Source: an uncultured Cellvibrionales bacterium
GTDB taxonomy: Bacteria > Pseudomonadota > Gammaproteobacteria > Pseudomonadales > Cellvibrionaceae
Assembly (NCBI GenBank): GCA_913050115.1
Contig: CAJWZU010000016.1
Location: 1-54,061 of the forward strand
Direction: 5' to 3'
Length of the DNA stretch: 54,061 nt
Shown here: positions 29,534 through 39,564 of the stretch, piece after piece
Numbering within the stretch: position 1 is the stretch's first letter
How the letters are laid out: every line of letters begins with the position of its first letter
Translations under genes and position numbers: made by a program
Notes under the pieces: model-generated
What the model was told of the DNA's origin: nothing
The model's input: the letters and a program-made list of their open reading frames with translations, nothing else
Databases searched by the model: none

Positions 29534-31123
29534 TTACTGACTAAATGCAGCTTCGAGCAGTGCCCGCGTGTACTCGTGTTGAGGTGACTCCAGTACTTGC
29601 CGGCAATCGCCTTGCTCTACAATTTCGCCTGCGCGCATAACGATTACTTTATGGCTTAGCGCCTTGATAACTTCTAGGTCGTGACTAATAAATATATAAG
29701 TCAGTTGAAATTCGTTTTGAAGCCGCCTTAGCAGGTCTATGACTTGAACTTGAACCGCGCGATCCAGAGCTGATGTGGGTTCGTCGAGAACAATGACTTC
29801 AGGTTTAAGAATTAATGCGCGAGCAATGGCTATACGCTGACGTTGTCCGCCAGAGAATTCATGTGGGTAGCGGTGGCGTGTCTCTGGATCCATTTCGACG
29901 GTATGCATGATATCTATAACGCGCTTATCTTGATCTTCGACACTGAGCTTCTCATGCAGCGTCAGACCCTCGGCGATAATGGCGCTGACACTCATGCGTG
30001 GACTTAAGCTGGCAAAAGGGTCTTGAAACACTACTTGAATTTTTTTGCGATAGGGTCGTAGTTGTTTCTGGTTCAGCTTGTTGAGCGCAATGTGACGGTA
30101 GTTGATCTCACCTTCAGATGACTGTAAACGCAGCATGGCCATGGCTAAGGTTGATTTTCCAGAGCCGCTTTCGCCTACTATGCCAAGAGTGCTACCTTCT
30201 TTAATGCAAATATCAACGGGTTTGAGCGCATGTAAAAACTTCGATGGAGCGCGAAATAGTGGTTTATGAAGTGGGAACTTAACGCTCAGTCCTTTGATAC
30301 TCAGCAGTGTTTCTGCATTAGGATTGTAGGGCTTCGGCAGCCCCTTAGGGCGACTATCAAGCAGTTCGCGAGTATAAGAGTGGGTGGGCGCTGAGAAGAG
30401 TGTGGCGCAGGCATTTGCCTCAACGATCTCACCATGTCGCATCACGCAAACATGGTCACTGTAGTGGCGCACCATTTCAAGGTCATGCGTTATCAGTATC
30501 AGTGCCATCTTGTTACTGCGCTGTAGGTCTTTCAACAGTTGTAGTATTTGCCGCTGTACGGTGACATCGAGTGCCGTTGTTGGCTCGTCAGCGATCAACA
30601 CTGCCGGCTCGCAGGCCAATGCCATGGCAATCATTATTCGCTGGCGTTGCCCGCCCGAAAGTTCGTGCGGATAGCTGCTCAGACGTTGCTCTGGGTCGAC
30701 GATCTGGACTCTCTCTAATAGCGCCAGAGTTTTTTCTCGGCACTGTTGGGTGTTTAGGTGTTTGTGTAGCCGCAATACTTCTGTTATCTGTTTCTCAACG
30801 GTGTGCAGCGGGTTGAGCGCGGCCATTGGCTCTTGAAATATCATGCCGATATGATTGCCGCGAATCTTTTGCAGCGCTTGTTCACTTAAGTTTAATAAAT
30901 TTTGGCCGTTATAAAATATTTTTCCATCAGGGTGGCTGGCGTTAGGGTAGGGCAGCAGTTTTAAAATAGAGTGCGCGGTCACTGATTTGCCAGAGCCAGA
31001 TTCACCGACAAGAGCTAGGGTTTGACCTGCACTGACCGAAAAACTGACATTTTTAACGACAGTTTGCCCAGTAAAAGCGACCGACAAATTTTCGATTCTA
31101 AGCAGTGGGTTTGAGTCAGTCAT
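29534..31123 (-). CDS. yejF: Peptide ABC transporter, fused ATP-binding protein YejF
   Basis: The 529-residue protein carries two complete ABC ATPase domains in tandem (Walker A GESGSGKS near residues 40 and 315; signature LSGGQRQRI / FSGGQRQRI), the fused form typical of YejF. It powers import of oligopeptides and, in E. coli, microcin C. It is the last gene of yejABEF, two bases after yejE. Both sites are intact. Confidence 0.95.
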   Translation of the reverse strand: MTDSNPLLRIENLSVAFTGQTVVKNVSFSVSAGQTLALVGESGSGKSVTAHSILKLLPYPNASHPDGKIFYNGQNLLNLSEQALQKIRGNHIGMIFQEPMAALNPLHTVEKQITEVLRLHKHLNTQQCREKTLALLERVQIVDPEQRLSSYPHELSGGQRQRIMIAMALACEPAVLIADEPTTALDVTVQRQILQLLKDLQRSNKMALILITHDLEMVRHYSDHVCVMRHGEIVEANACATLFSAPTHSYTRELLDSRPKGLPKPYNPNAETLLSIKGLSVKFPLHKPLFRAPSKFLHALKPVDICIKEGSTLGIVGESGSGKSTLAMAMLRLQSSEGEINYRHIALNKLNQKQLRPYRKKIQVVFQDPFASLSPRMSVSAIIAEGLTLHEKLSVEDQDKRVIDIMHTVEMDPETRHRYPHEFSGGQRQRIAIARALILKPEVIVLDEPTSALDRAVQVQVIDLLRRLQNEFQLTYIFISHDLEVIKALSHKVIVMRAGEIVEQGDCRQVLESPQHEYTRALLEAAFSQ

Positions 31124-31125
31124 GA

Positions 31126-32154
31126 TTAACCTTGATTCAAGCGCGGATCGAAGGCATCACGCACTCCCTCGCCTATAAATACCAGTAGTGTCAGCATCGC
31201 GGAAAGTACTGCAAAGGCTGTAATGGCAAGCCAGGGTGCTTGTAAGTTGTTTTTACCCTGCGCTACAAGTTCACCTAAAGAAGCTGAACCCGGCGGCAGG
31301 CCAAAACCGAGAAAGTCGAGTGACGTTAATGTGGCAATGGCGCCGGTTAATAAAAACGGCATCATGGTTATGGTTGCTACCACTGCGTTGGGCAGTATAT
31401 GGCGCCACATAATGGTGCTGTCTGATACGCCTAGCGCGCGAGCGGCGCGAACAAAGTCGAGCTTTCGGCAACGTAAAAATTCAGCCCTCACTACATCCAC
31501 CAAACTGGTCCAGCTAAACAGCAACATTATGCCTAGCAACCACCAAAAGTTCGCCGTGGTGATACTGGCTAAAATGATTAACAGAAATAATACCGGTAAT
31601 GAGCCCCAAACCTCAAGAAAACGCTGCCCTATAAGGTCGACCTTACCGCCGTAATAGCCTTGCACTGCACCGGCTGCAATACCAATAATGGTACTGCCAA
31701 ATGTGAGCGTTAAAGCAAAAAGTATCGAGATACGAAAGCCATAAATAACTCGCGCGGCTACATCGCGAGCTTGATCATCTGTACCGAGAATATGTCGGTA
31801 GCTAGGTGGTGATGGAGCAGGCTGATCTAGGTCTTTGCTATGAGTGTCAAAGCTGTAGGGTATAAGAGGCCATAGAATCCAGCCCTCGTTTTCAATCAGA
31901 TTAGTAACGTAGGGGTCAAGATAATCCGCTTCTGTTTCAAAGTCGCCGCCAAAATTTGTTTCGGGGTATATTTTTACCGCTGGGAAAAACCAAGAACCTT
32001 GATAGCTGACTATTAATGGGCTGTCATTGGCAATAACTTCAGCGAATAAACTACCAAAAAATAGAAAAGAAAATAGCCATAAGCTAAAAAATGCTCGTTT
32101 ATTGCTTTTGAATACTTTTGCACGCCGGCTATTGACTGGGCTTAAATTAAGCAT
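31126..32154 (-). CDS. yejE: Peptide ABC transporter permease YejE
   Basis: The 342-residue inner-membrane permease has an N-terminal span, a periplasmic segment (about 45-130) and the DppC-type transport domain with the EAA-loop pattern (EFLRCRKLDFVRAARALGVSD). It pairs with YejB to form the channel. It is two bases from both yejB and yejF, an operon arrangement. Confidence 0.94.
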   Translation of the reverse strand: MLNLSPVNSRRAKVFKSNKRAFFSLWLFSFLFFGSLFAEVIANDSPLIVSYQGSWFFPAVKIYPETNFGGDFETEADYLDPYVTNLIENEGWILWPLIPYSFDTHSKDLDQPAPSPPSYRHILGTDDQARDVAARVIYGFRISILFALTLTFGSTIIGIAAGAVQGYYGGKVDLIGQRFLEVWGSLPVLFLLIILASITTANFWWLLGIMLLFSWTSLVDVVRAEFLRCRKLDFVRAARALGVSDSTIMWRHILPNAVVATITMMPFLLTGAIATLTSLDFLGFGLPPGSASLGELVAQGKNNLQAPWLAITAFAVLSAMLTLLVFIGEGVRDAFDPRLNQG

Positions 32155-32156
32155 AT

Positions 32157-33248
32157 TTAGGCTCCCTGGCTTTGGAAGTCGATGCGAGGGTCGACCATGA
32201 TATAAATAATGTCAGATATTAATTTCACCAGTAGCCCAATCAAAGTAAAGATAAATAAGGTACCAAAAAATACGGGGTAGTCGCGGTTGACCACAGACTC
32301 GAAGCTAAGCAACCCTAAACCGTCCAGTGAAAATACCACTTCGATGAGTAGGCTACCGGTAAAAAATATACTGATGAACGCTGCTGGAAAACCGGAAATT
32401 ATAATGAGCATGGAGTTGCGAAAGACATGACCGTAGAGAACTCTATTCTCAGTTAAACCCTTGGCCTTTGCGGTGGTGACATACTGTTTATTAATTTCAT
32501 CGAGAAATGAGTTTTTTGTCAGCATAGTTAAAGTTGCAAAGCCGCTAATGGTAAAAGCGATGAGGGGTAGGGCTAGATGCCAAAAGTAATCGCGAATTTT
32601 ACCTAGAGTCGTTAGTTCATCAAAGTTACTAGAGGTCAGCCCTCGCAGTGGAAACCAGTCGTAGTAACTACCGCCAGCGAAAAAAACTATCAATAATATA
32701 GCCAGTAAAAAACCAGGGACGGCGTAGAGTACGGTAATAATAGAGCTGCTGGCGATGTCGAATTTACTGCCATGGCGAACCGCTTTCTTTATCCCGAGCG
32801 GTATGGATATAAGGTAAATAATTAGCGTACTCCATAATCCGAGTGAGACGGAGACGGGCATCTTTTCTAATATTAAGTCGATAACGCTGGTGTTGCGAAA
32901 AAAACTCTCACCAAAGTCGAAGACCAAGTAATTACCGAGCATAATAGTGAAACGCTCATAAGCCGGTTTATTAAAGCCATACATGGCCTCAATTTGAGCA
33001 ATGGTTTCATCTGATAAGCCTTGGCCGCCACGGTAGCTGGAGTTGTTTGACTGGCCACCGGTACTGAGCGAGTCGCTGTTTCCACCTGATAGGCGAGAGC
33101 TGCTGCCACTTTCATGGCCTTGTAGTTTAGCGATCATCTGTTCGACCGGGCCACCGGGAGCAACTTGTATGATGGCAAAATTTATCAGTAAAATTCCAAA
33201 CAGCGTTGGGATCATTAGCAACAAGCGTCGCAGAATGTAATTTCCCAT
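32157..33248 (-). CDS. yejB: Peptide ABC transporter permease YejB
   Basis: The product is a DppB-type permease of 363 residues starting [18 protein letters not shown], with the [15 protein letters not shown] loop. I start at the ATG at 33248; the frame continues 27 codons further into the yejA end, but the family N-terminus begins here. Between the first span and the rest lies a low-complexity Gly/Ser segment (near [13 protein letters not shown]) that is commonly variable in YejB. Partner of YejE. Confidence 0.94.
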   Translation of the reverse strand: MGNYILRRLLLMIPTLFGILLINFAIIQVAPGGPVEQMIAKLQGHESGSSSRLSGGNSDSLSTGGQSNNSSYRGGQGLSDETIAQIEAMYGFNKPAYERFTIMLGNYLVFDFGESFFRNTSVIDLILEKMPVSVSLGLWSTLIIYLISIPLGIKKAVRHGSKFDIASSSIITVLYAVPGFLLAILLIVFFAGGSYYDWFPLRGLTSSNFDELTTLGKIRDYFWHLALPLIAFTISGFATLTMLTKNSFLDEINKQYVTTAKAKGLTENRVLYGHVFRNSMLIIISGFPAAFISIFFTGSLLIEVVFSLDGLGLLSFESVVNRDYPVFFGTLFIFTLIGLLVKLISDIIYIMVDPRIDFQSQGA

Positions 33249-33279
33249 GATTAATATTCTCAGTCTGAAGGTTAAAAAG

Positions 33280-35115
33280 TTAGTCTGAAATGGTCGCGCT
33301 TTTGAGCCACCATGTAGCAAAGTTTGCATTGAAACTCACATCAAAAGGGACTTCTTTTTCTGGGTATTCAAAAATATTCCAGTAGGCTATGCGGTGCGAG
33401 TCATTGAACCATTGTGGAACGACAAAGTTGTAGTGTTGTAAAACTCTGTCTAATGCTCGAGTTCGATGGATTAATTCAGTGCGCTCGGGTGCGGTAATAA
33501 TTAATTCAACCAGCTGGTCAATTACCGGATTTTTAATCCCTGAATAATTGCCAGAACCTTCAGTGTTTGCCGCCTCGGTTGTCCACATTAAGCGCTGCTC
33601 ATTGCCTGGTGATTGTGTTTGTGGGCGACGTACAGTAGTGATATCAAAATCAAAGGATCGACCTCGATTAATATATTGCGATGTATCGACTATTCGCAAG
33701 GTAGCCTTGATGCCTAGTTTTTTTAAATTTTTAATGTATGGATTAATTATGCGCTCGAACTGGGGAGAGTAAGTTAAGAATTCGACACTGATTGGTTTTT
33801 TACTGCCTGGGTCATGTAGTTGGCTGTCTATAATCTGGTAGCCGGCCTGCTTAAGTATCCTCTGTGCTTCAATTAAATTATGTCTGTCGCGACCGGTGCC
33901 GTCGGTGACGGGAACGGAGTAAATATCCGTAAAGACAGCGCTCGGTAGCTGGTCCTTAAATGGTGTTAAAATTTCCAGCTCGCGTCCTGTAGGTAACCCC
34001 GTAGCGGCCAATTCGGAATTGGTGAAATAACTTTTGCTACGGGTATAAGCGCCATAAAATAGACGGCTATTACTCCATTCAAAATCAAAGGCCAGCAGCA
34101 TGGCTTTGCGCATAATAATGTCGTCAAAGGGTTTTCTGCGAGTGTTTAAAATGAACGCTTGAATGCCCTGCGGGCTTTGATCCTGTACTTTACGTTTAAT
34201 AATCTCACCAGAATCAAACTTTGATCCAGTGTATTCGGTCGCCCATGACTTTGATGTGTATTCAACTCTAAAATCATACTCACCGGCCTTGAACGCTTCT
34301 AACTCGATATTTCTGTCGCGGTAATAATCAAAGCGAATATCATCAAAATTATAATGCCCTCTGTTAACGGGTAAGTCTTTGCTCCAATAATTTTTAACAC
34401 GCTGATAGGTTATATGGCGTCCAGGGTCCATATCTTTAACGCGATAAGGACCGGAACCCAAAGGTATATCTAGGCTGCTTTTGTCAAACTCTCGGTCTAC
34501 CCAATAGTGTTCTGGTAATACAGGAATACCGGCTACGGTGAGAACTAACTCTTTGTTGTCTGACCCTTTGAAATTGAACTTAACTGCTTGAGCATTGAGT
34601 GCACTTACACTTTCGATACCTTCGTAAAGTTGCTTGTACTGCGGTGCCCCTTTTTCCATCAGAGTGTTAAAGCTGAAGACAATGTCATCCGCATCTACTT
34701 GATGGCCGTCGTGAAAGCGAGCGTTCGGATTGAGATGAAAAATAATCCAGCTGCGATCTTCAGGGTACTCGACTGACTCTGCCACTAGGCCATAAACTGA
34801 GTAGGCTTCGTCGCCCGATTGAGTCATTAATGTTTCATAGATCATGCCAATATTGCTGTCGGCATTGCCCTTGGCAATAAAAGGATTCAGACTGTCGAAA
34901 GTGCCTATGTTGGATCGCCGTACTTTACCGCCCTTAGCGGCGGCAGGGTTGGCGTAGTCAAAGTGGGTGAAGCTGACTGGGTATTTAACCTCGCCATGCA
35001 TCGCCACCGCGTGACTTTTAATAATGCGGTTGCCAGTGTCATTTGTTGTGGCGCTCGCGTTGCAAGCGAACACAAGAAAACCGCAATAGAGTGCCGCGCG
35101 CTGCATTTTTCCCAT
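33280..35115 (-). CDS. yejA: Extracellular solute-binding protein of the Yej peptide importer
   Basis: The 611-residue product is a family 5 periplasmic binding protein (SBP_bac_5) with an N-terminal signal peptide ending near ACNASA. Core features include [19 protein letters not shown] and [21 protein letters not shown]. YejA captures peptides for YejBEF. It is first in the minus-strand operon, 31 bases before yejB. A second ATG three codons in (35106) with GGGA upstream could be the true start. Confidence 0.93.
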   Translation of the reverse strand: MGKMQRAALYCGFLVFACNASATTNDTGNRIIKSHAVAMHGEVKYPVSFTHFDYANPAAAKGGKVRRSNIGTFDSLNPFIAKGNADSNIGMIYETLMTQSGDEAYSVYGLVAESVEYPEDRSWIIFHLNPNARFHDGHQVDADDIVFSFNTLMEKGAPQYKQLYEGIESVSALNAQAVKFNFKGSDNKELVLTVAGIPVLPEHYWVDREFDKSSLDIPLGSGPYRVKDMDPGRHITYQRVKNYWSKDLPVNRGHYNFDDIRFDYYRDRNIELEAFKAGEYDFRVEYTSKSWATEYTGSKFDSGEIIKRKVQDQSPQGIQAFILNTRRKPFDDIIMRKAMLLAFDFEWSNSRLFYGAYTRSKSYFTNSELAATGLPTGRELEILTPFKDQLPSAVFTDIYSVPVTDGTGRDRHNLIEAQRILKQAGYQIIDSQLHDPGSKKPISVEFLTYSPQFERIINPYIKNLKKLGIKATLRIVDTSQYINRGRSFDFDITTVRRPQTQSPGNEQRLMWTTEAANTEGSGNYSGIKNPVIDQLVELIITAPERTELIHRTRALDRVLQHYNFVVPQWFNDSHRIAYWNIFEYPEKEVPFDVSFNANFATWWLKSATISD

Positions 35116-35559
35116 GTTTTGTCTCAGTGCTGTGAGGTTAAGTTGTGTGCTGCGAGTAAAGGTATCAAGATAACCGTTAGTTTAGAACAGCTAGGCTAAC
35201 CTTGTGGTATAAGAATCAGTATCTTTATTGCTCAAATATCATAATAGGCTGCATTTATTCTGACAACAGGTCTAAAGCGCGTATGCATGGTATTAACTAA
35301 CATAAGTGGCTGACAACATGTGCGCAGGGAAAGGGGGCTAAAAAGTAGAGGGAGAATTTCCCTCTTTTGTTGTCGGCAAAGGTTGTCGGCCCTATAACAC
35401 CTTCAGATCGATAGTAAGATAAACTGTTTCAATGCGGACATGTCTCTCATTAGTTATTGGAGCCGAGGCCGCTTTCCCTAATAGCTACAATTTAAAAATT
35501 TCGTCACTTTGCTGCATATGCAAAGTTGGACTTAGATGTTCTTATTGTAATGATAACAG
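35116..35559. other. 444-base intergenic region between mltD and yejA
   Basis: Both flanking genes are on the minus strand, so this holds the mltD 3' region and the yejA promoter. I see one hairpin (35347-35367) and no coding frame worth calling. The rest shows no clear signal to me. Confidence 0.5.
35341..35368. terminator. Hairpin, probable terminator downstream of mltD
   Basis: AGAGGGA (35347-35353) and TCCCTCT (35359-35365) enclose gaatt. The plus strand continues with TTT; on the minus strand the stem is followed, after two bases, by five T. Confidence 0.5.
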
Positions 35560-37164
35560 TCAGTTAACGTTAGTCACATCGACAAACAACTTCAGCGACT
35601 GCCCTGGCTGTATATATTTACTACTTTGACTACTGGGGTTCCAGAGCTGAATATCGTTGGCTGATAAGTTGAACTTTCCCGCGATTTTGGCGAGTGAATC
35701 GCCGTTTCGCACACTGTAGTGAACCTTGCGTATGATGGCCGCCGACGAGTCCCTTCTTGTGACAGGTTTTTGGCTCCAAACAACTAGCGTCTGCCCGCTT
35801 TTGAGAGGGTCTTTCGGGGCCATGCCATTCCACTTTGCCAAGTTTCTAACGCTGACGCCAAACTGGCGGGATATCTTCCAAAAGCTGTCGCCTGATTGCA
35901 CTCGATACTGTGTTTTGGTGTTGCCGGACTTTTTCTGGTGATCGGTTTGCTTGCCCTTTAATCGCTGTTCGGCACTAAGAGCGTAATAATGCTCTGGTTC
36001 GGTAGCGACTGGGATGAGTAATGTCTTGCCTTGACGGATACGGCTGCTGTCCAGTTTATTGACATCTTTTAAAAGCGCCACACTGGTGTTGTATTTGGCA
36101 GCAATCTTAAGTAGTGAATCACCTGATCGGATGGTGTACCTGTCCCAACTGATTCTATTCCCAGGGGGCAATTCAGCTAAATTTCGCTTGAATATTTCGA
36201 CATTGTCGGTCGGGATTAATAAGTAGTGGGGGCCGTTTGGCGCTGTGGCCCAGCGATTGAAGGCGGGGTTTAGCAGCTGCAGCTCATCCATACCGATTCT
36301 GGCTAAGTTAGCTGCTTGGGCTAGGTCTATCTGTGACAGAATATCAATTTTCTCGAAATACGGCGCATCGGGAATGTCCAGCAGTGTTAGCCTATGTTGT
36401 TCTGGGTTGGCTATTATCCGCGACAAAGCTAACAGCTTCGGTACGTAGGTGCGGGTTTCGCGGGGCAGCTTTAACGACCAAAAATCGGTCGGTTTACCAG
36501 CCTTGCGGTTGCGCCGTATGGCTTTGTTAACATTGCCTCCGCCCGCGTTGTAGGCGGCTAAGGCCAGCAGATAGTCATCGTCAAAGCGCTTGGCTAAGCG
36601 CTGCAGGTAATCCAGCGCAGCATTAGTTGAGGCCACAATGTCGCGTCGGCCGTCGTACCACCAGTCCTGATTGAGTCCATAAGCTTTACCGGTACTGGGA
36701 ATAAATTGCCAGATACCCGAGGCTCGGCCATGGGAATAAGCGAAAGGGTCGAAGGCGCTCTCAATAATAGGTAGCAGGGCCAGCTCCATAGGCATATTGC
36801 GTTTTTCTAATTCGCTAACAATATAGTGAAGGTAGCGATCACCGCGCCTGCTGACAAGATTAATGTAGCGCTGGTGGCGGCCAAAGTAGGCAGTATAGGT
36901 ATCCATTCGAGGGTTGTAATTATCTTGCAACTGGTAGCCCGAACGAATTTTTTCCCAGAGTGAATCGGGTCCTGACGGAGTGTAGTCGTGAAGTTCATCT
37001 GCTAAAATAAAGCACAAAGGATCGTAATCGGGGGCTGTGGCGTCATCTATTATGGCTAAACTTTCGGTAGTGGGTTCTAGCTCAGGGCTTAGCTTGGGCT
37101 CCAGCAGAGAGCAGGCGCTGCTGAATAGCGTAATAGTGATGATTAAGGGAAGGATTTTAAACAT
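35560..37164 (-). CDS. mltD: Membrane-bound lytic murein transglycosylase D
   Basis: The 534-residue lipoprotein starts with a signal peptide and a lipobox (LFSSAC). The SLT domain includes the catalytic glutamate in PIIESAFDP and the SGIWQFIPSTGKAYGL motif. Three LysM peptidoglycan-binding domains follow (starting near residues 345, 421 and 484: YTIRSGDS, YRVQSGDS, YSVRNGDS). It cuts glycan strands to form 1,6-anhydromuropeptides at the outer membrane. In related genomes gloB and yafS lie divergently upstream; here yafS is kept but gloB is not. Confidence 0.95.
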   Translation of the reverse strand: MFKILPLIITITLFSSACSLLEPKLSPELEPTTESLAIIDDATAPDYDPLCFILADELHDYTPSGPDSLWEKIRSGYQLQDNYNPRMDTYTAYFGRHQRYINLVSRRGDRYLHYIVSELEKRNMPMELALLPIIESAFDPFAYSHGRASGIWQFIPSTGKAYGLNQDWWYDGRRDIVASTNAALDYLQRLAKRFDDDYLLALAAYNAGGGNVNKAIRRNRKAGKPTDFWSLKLPRETRTYVPKLLALSRIIANPEQHRLTLLDIPDAPYFEKIDILSQIDLAQAANLARIGMDELQLLNPAFNRWATAPNGPHYLLIPTDNVEIFKRNLAELPPGNRISWDRYTIRSGDSLLKIAAKYNTSVALLKDVNKLDSSRIRQGKTLLIPVATEPEHYYALSAEQRLKGKQTDHQKKSGNTKTQYRVQSGDSFWKISRQFGVSVRNLAKWNGMAPKDPLKSGQTLVVWSQKPVTRRDSSAAIIRKVHYSVRNGDSLAKIAGKFNLSANDIQLWNPSSQSSKYIQPGQSLKLFVDVTNVN

Positions 37165-37398
37165 TAAAGTCTCAATACTGCTGTGGCTGGCATTAAATTG
37201 GGCGGATTCTAGGCAGATGCCCTGTACCGGTCAAGTTAAGTAGGTGGTATTTGCGCTACGTTTGGTTAATATAAATGACCGTAAATGTACAAATTGATTC
37301 ATTAACCGCGATATTGGGCCTGCAGAGCTTGCTGTAGTGCCATACCTTCACAATAATAAAAGACATGACTCAACCCATCTATTGCGTGGCTGTGAATA

Positions 37399-38286
37399 AT
37401 GTTCCACTCATCATTACGCCTCTTTTTTCATAATTTGCACTCATGTTGGTGCCGCGTTTTGGCGGCTCGTAAGCACTGGGCACAAAACCGATTCGGCGTT
37501 CGTCCGTTGGTTCAGGTTCAGTTGAGTTTGAATCACTGGTGGCAAAGTCATGCTGGTCGTCTGTTACTAGATAACGAACGCCATAGCCTCAATGCCTGTG
37601 TGGAACGGCTGCATGGCAATTATTTGATGCAGCTAGGTGTCGCTGAAGCTATTACACCCTTTAAAACATGTTCCCTACAGCATCAATTTGGTTTGGCTCC
37701 AGTGGTGGCCGAAGGTTCGGCTGTCTGTGCGTTGCTGGAATCATTGCCGTTGTCAGCCGAAGTAGTCGATGTTGCCGTGCTTCAGCACAGCCTGGATTTT
37801 TCAACTAATCCGCATCAATTACTGCGCGAGGTGGCTAGAGTTTTAACGCCTCATGGCCATGTGCTCATTGTCGGTTTTAATCCGCTCAGCTGTTACGGTG
37901 TTTATCAGATTTTCATGCGTTATATCATCCCAAGGCCTAATTGGTGTCATCACAGTTTGCGCCTAAGTCGTGTTCAGGATTGGCTGCGTTTGCTTGATTT
38001 TCAAACCCTGCAGGTGCAGCGTGGTTTTGTGCGGCCACCTCTGCAGCATCAGGGTATAATGCGCCAGCTTAAATGGTTGGATTCGCTTGCAGCATGGTTG
38101 AGTTTGCCGCTTGGCGGCTATTACGTTATTGTGGCGCAAAAACATATAGCCCCATTAACGCCAGTAAAGCCAATATGGTCGCCAATATCTTCCGTGGCAG
38201 GTTTTTCTGCGAGGTCATTGGCTGAGCAACGTATAAAGTCTACTCGGTTTAGCGCTTCGAGCATCAGCGATGAGTCAATCGATTAA
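37399..38286 (+). CDS. YafS-like SAM-dependent methyltransferase
   Basis: The 295-residue product has a class I methyltransferase-like core; the post-motif reads [27 protein letters not shown] then [12 protein letters not shown]. The SAM-binding glycine motif is weak, as in the YafS family. The position before rnhA and dnaQ matches yafS of E. coli and its Pseudomonas counterpart. Substrate unknown. The start lacks a visible ribosome site, so a shorter product is possible. Its end overlaps rnhA by 17 bases. Confidence 0.8.
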   Translation: MFHSSLRLFFHNLHSCWCRVLAARKHWAQNRFGVRPLVQVQLSLNHWWQSHAGRLLLDNERHSLNACVERLHGNYLMQLGVAEAITPFKTCSLQHQFGLAPVVAEGSAVCALLESLPLSAEVVDVAVLQHSLDFSTNPHQLLREVARVLTPHGHVLIVGFNPLSCYGVYQIFMRYIIPRPNWCHHSLRLSRVQDWLRLLDFQTLQVQRGFVRPPLQHQGIMRQLKWLDSLAAWLSLPLGGYYVIVAQKHIAPLTPVKPIWSPISSVAGFSARSLAEQRIKSTRFSASSISDESID

Positions 38287-38770
38287 TTATTACTCTATTT
38301 ACCGCCCTGCGGTTCTGGAAACTTCTTTGAGAAATGTGGAAATATTTACCGATGGCGCTTGTAAGGGCAATCCTGGCCCCGGTGGTTGGGGAGCCCTGTT
38401 ACGTTGCGAGGGTATTGAAAAAGAACTGTGCGGTGGTGAACGCGATACTACTAATAACCGCATGGAATTACTCGGCGCCATCGAGGGATTAGCGGCGCTT
38501 AAAAGCCGCTGTAATGTAGTACTGACCACAGACTCCCAATATGTGCGTCAGGGTATTACGCAATGGATTACCAATTGGAAGAAAAACGGTTGGAAAACAT
38601 CCGCTAAAAAACCGGTAAAAAATGATGACCTGTGGAAGCGACTCGATGACGAGACTGCTCGCCATTTGGTTGATTGGCGCTGGGTAAAAGGGCACTCGGG
38701 TCACCGTGAAAATGAAATGGCCGATCAGTTAGCTAACAAGGGTATAGAATCCTTGAAAGTGGGTGCATAA
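38270..38770 (+). CDS. rnhA: Ribonuclease HI
   Basis: The product degrades RNA in RNA-DNA hybrids. The four acidic active-site residues are visible: Asp in [16 protein letters not shown], Glu in NNRMELLGA, Asp in TTDSQYV and Asp in ENEMADQL. The ATG at 38270 gives 166 residues with an N-terminal extension of about 19; the family N-terminus would instead fit a TTG at 38327 (147 residues). dnaQ follows with no gap. Confidence 0.95.
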   Translation: MSQSINYYSIYRPAVLETSLRNVEIFTDGACKGNPGPGGWGALLRCEGIEKELCGGERDTTNNRMELLGAIEGLAALKSRCNVVLTTDSQYVRQGITQWITNWKKNGWKTSAKKPVKNDDLWKRLDDETARHLVDWRWVKGHSGHRENEMADQLANKGIESLKVGA

Positions 38771-39478
38771 ATGCGGCAGATAGTTCTCGATACTGAAACT
38801 ACCGGTTTAGAACCCTCGCAGGGACACCGAATTATCGAAATCGGCTGTGTTGAATTAGTTAACCGAAAGCTAACTGGCCGTCACTACCATCAATATATCA
38901 ATCCCATGCGTGAAATCGATCAAGGCGCCATGGAAGTGCACGGTATTAGTAACGATTTTCTCGCGGATAAGCCGGTATTTGAGCAAGTTGTGGCGGAGTT
39001 TATTGAGTTTGTCCAGGGTGCCGAGTTAATTATCCACAACGCGCCCTTCGATATTGGCTTTCTCGACAGTGAGCTCACTTTGTCGGGCGGTCAGTTTGGC
39101 AAGATGAGTGGCCACTGCTCGGTGATCGATACGCTAGTGATGGCAAGGGCGATGCACCCTGGACAGCGCAATAGTTTGGATGCACTGTGCCGCCGTTATT
39201 TTGTCGATAACTCCGCTCGAGATTTACATGGTGCACTGCTCGACTCCGAGATTTTAGCCGACGTTTATCTGTTAATGACCGGCGGGCAAAAAACATTGTC
39301 GTTGGGCGGCGAAACCGCCGATGGCGGCTCAGACGCTCAAATTATTCGTCGTCTTGGTACCGCACGGTCGTTATCGCCTATAATCTCAGCGAATGCGGTC
39401 GAGCTTGAGCGCCATGCCGGTAAACTCATCACGGTAGATAAAAAAAGTGATGGTAGTTGCGTCTGGTTAAAGAACTGA
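38771..39478 (+). CDS. dnaQ: DNA polymerase III epsilon subunit (3'-5' proofreading exonuclease)
   Basis: The 235-residue product has the DEDDh exonuclease motifs: LDTETTGL, HNAPFDIGFLDSEL and the LHGALLDSEILADVYL block. It provides proofreading in the replicative polymerase. It starts right after the rnhA stop, so the two are probably co-transcribed; in E. coli the same genes are divergent, while Pseudomonas has them in this order. Confidence 0.95.
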   Translation: MRQIVLDTETTGLEPSQGHRIIEIGCVELVNRKLTGRHYHQYINPMREIDQGAMEVHGISNDFLADKPVFEQVVAEFIEFVQGAELIIHNAPFDIGFLDSELTLSGGQFGKMSGHCSVIDTLVMARAMHPGQRNSLDALCRRYFVDNSARDLHGALLDSEILADVYLLMTGGQKTLSLGGETADGGSDAQIIRRLGTARSLSPIISANAVELERHAGKLITVDKKSDGSCVWLKN

Positions 39479-39564
39479 GATCAAGCGTACTGATATGCTG
39501 TCTGATACTGCTAATATTGCAAGTAGATGTTGGTTGTTATCCCCCAGAAGTTTAAGGAAATTTT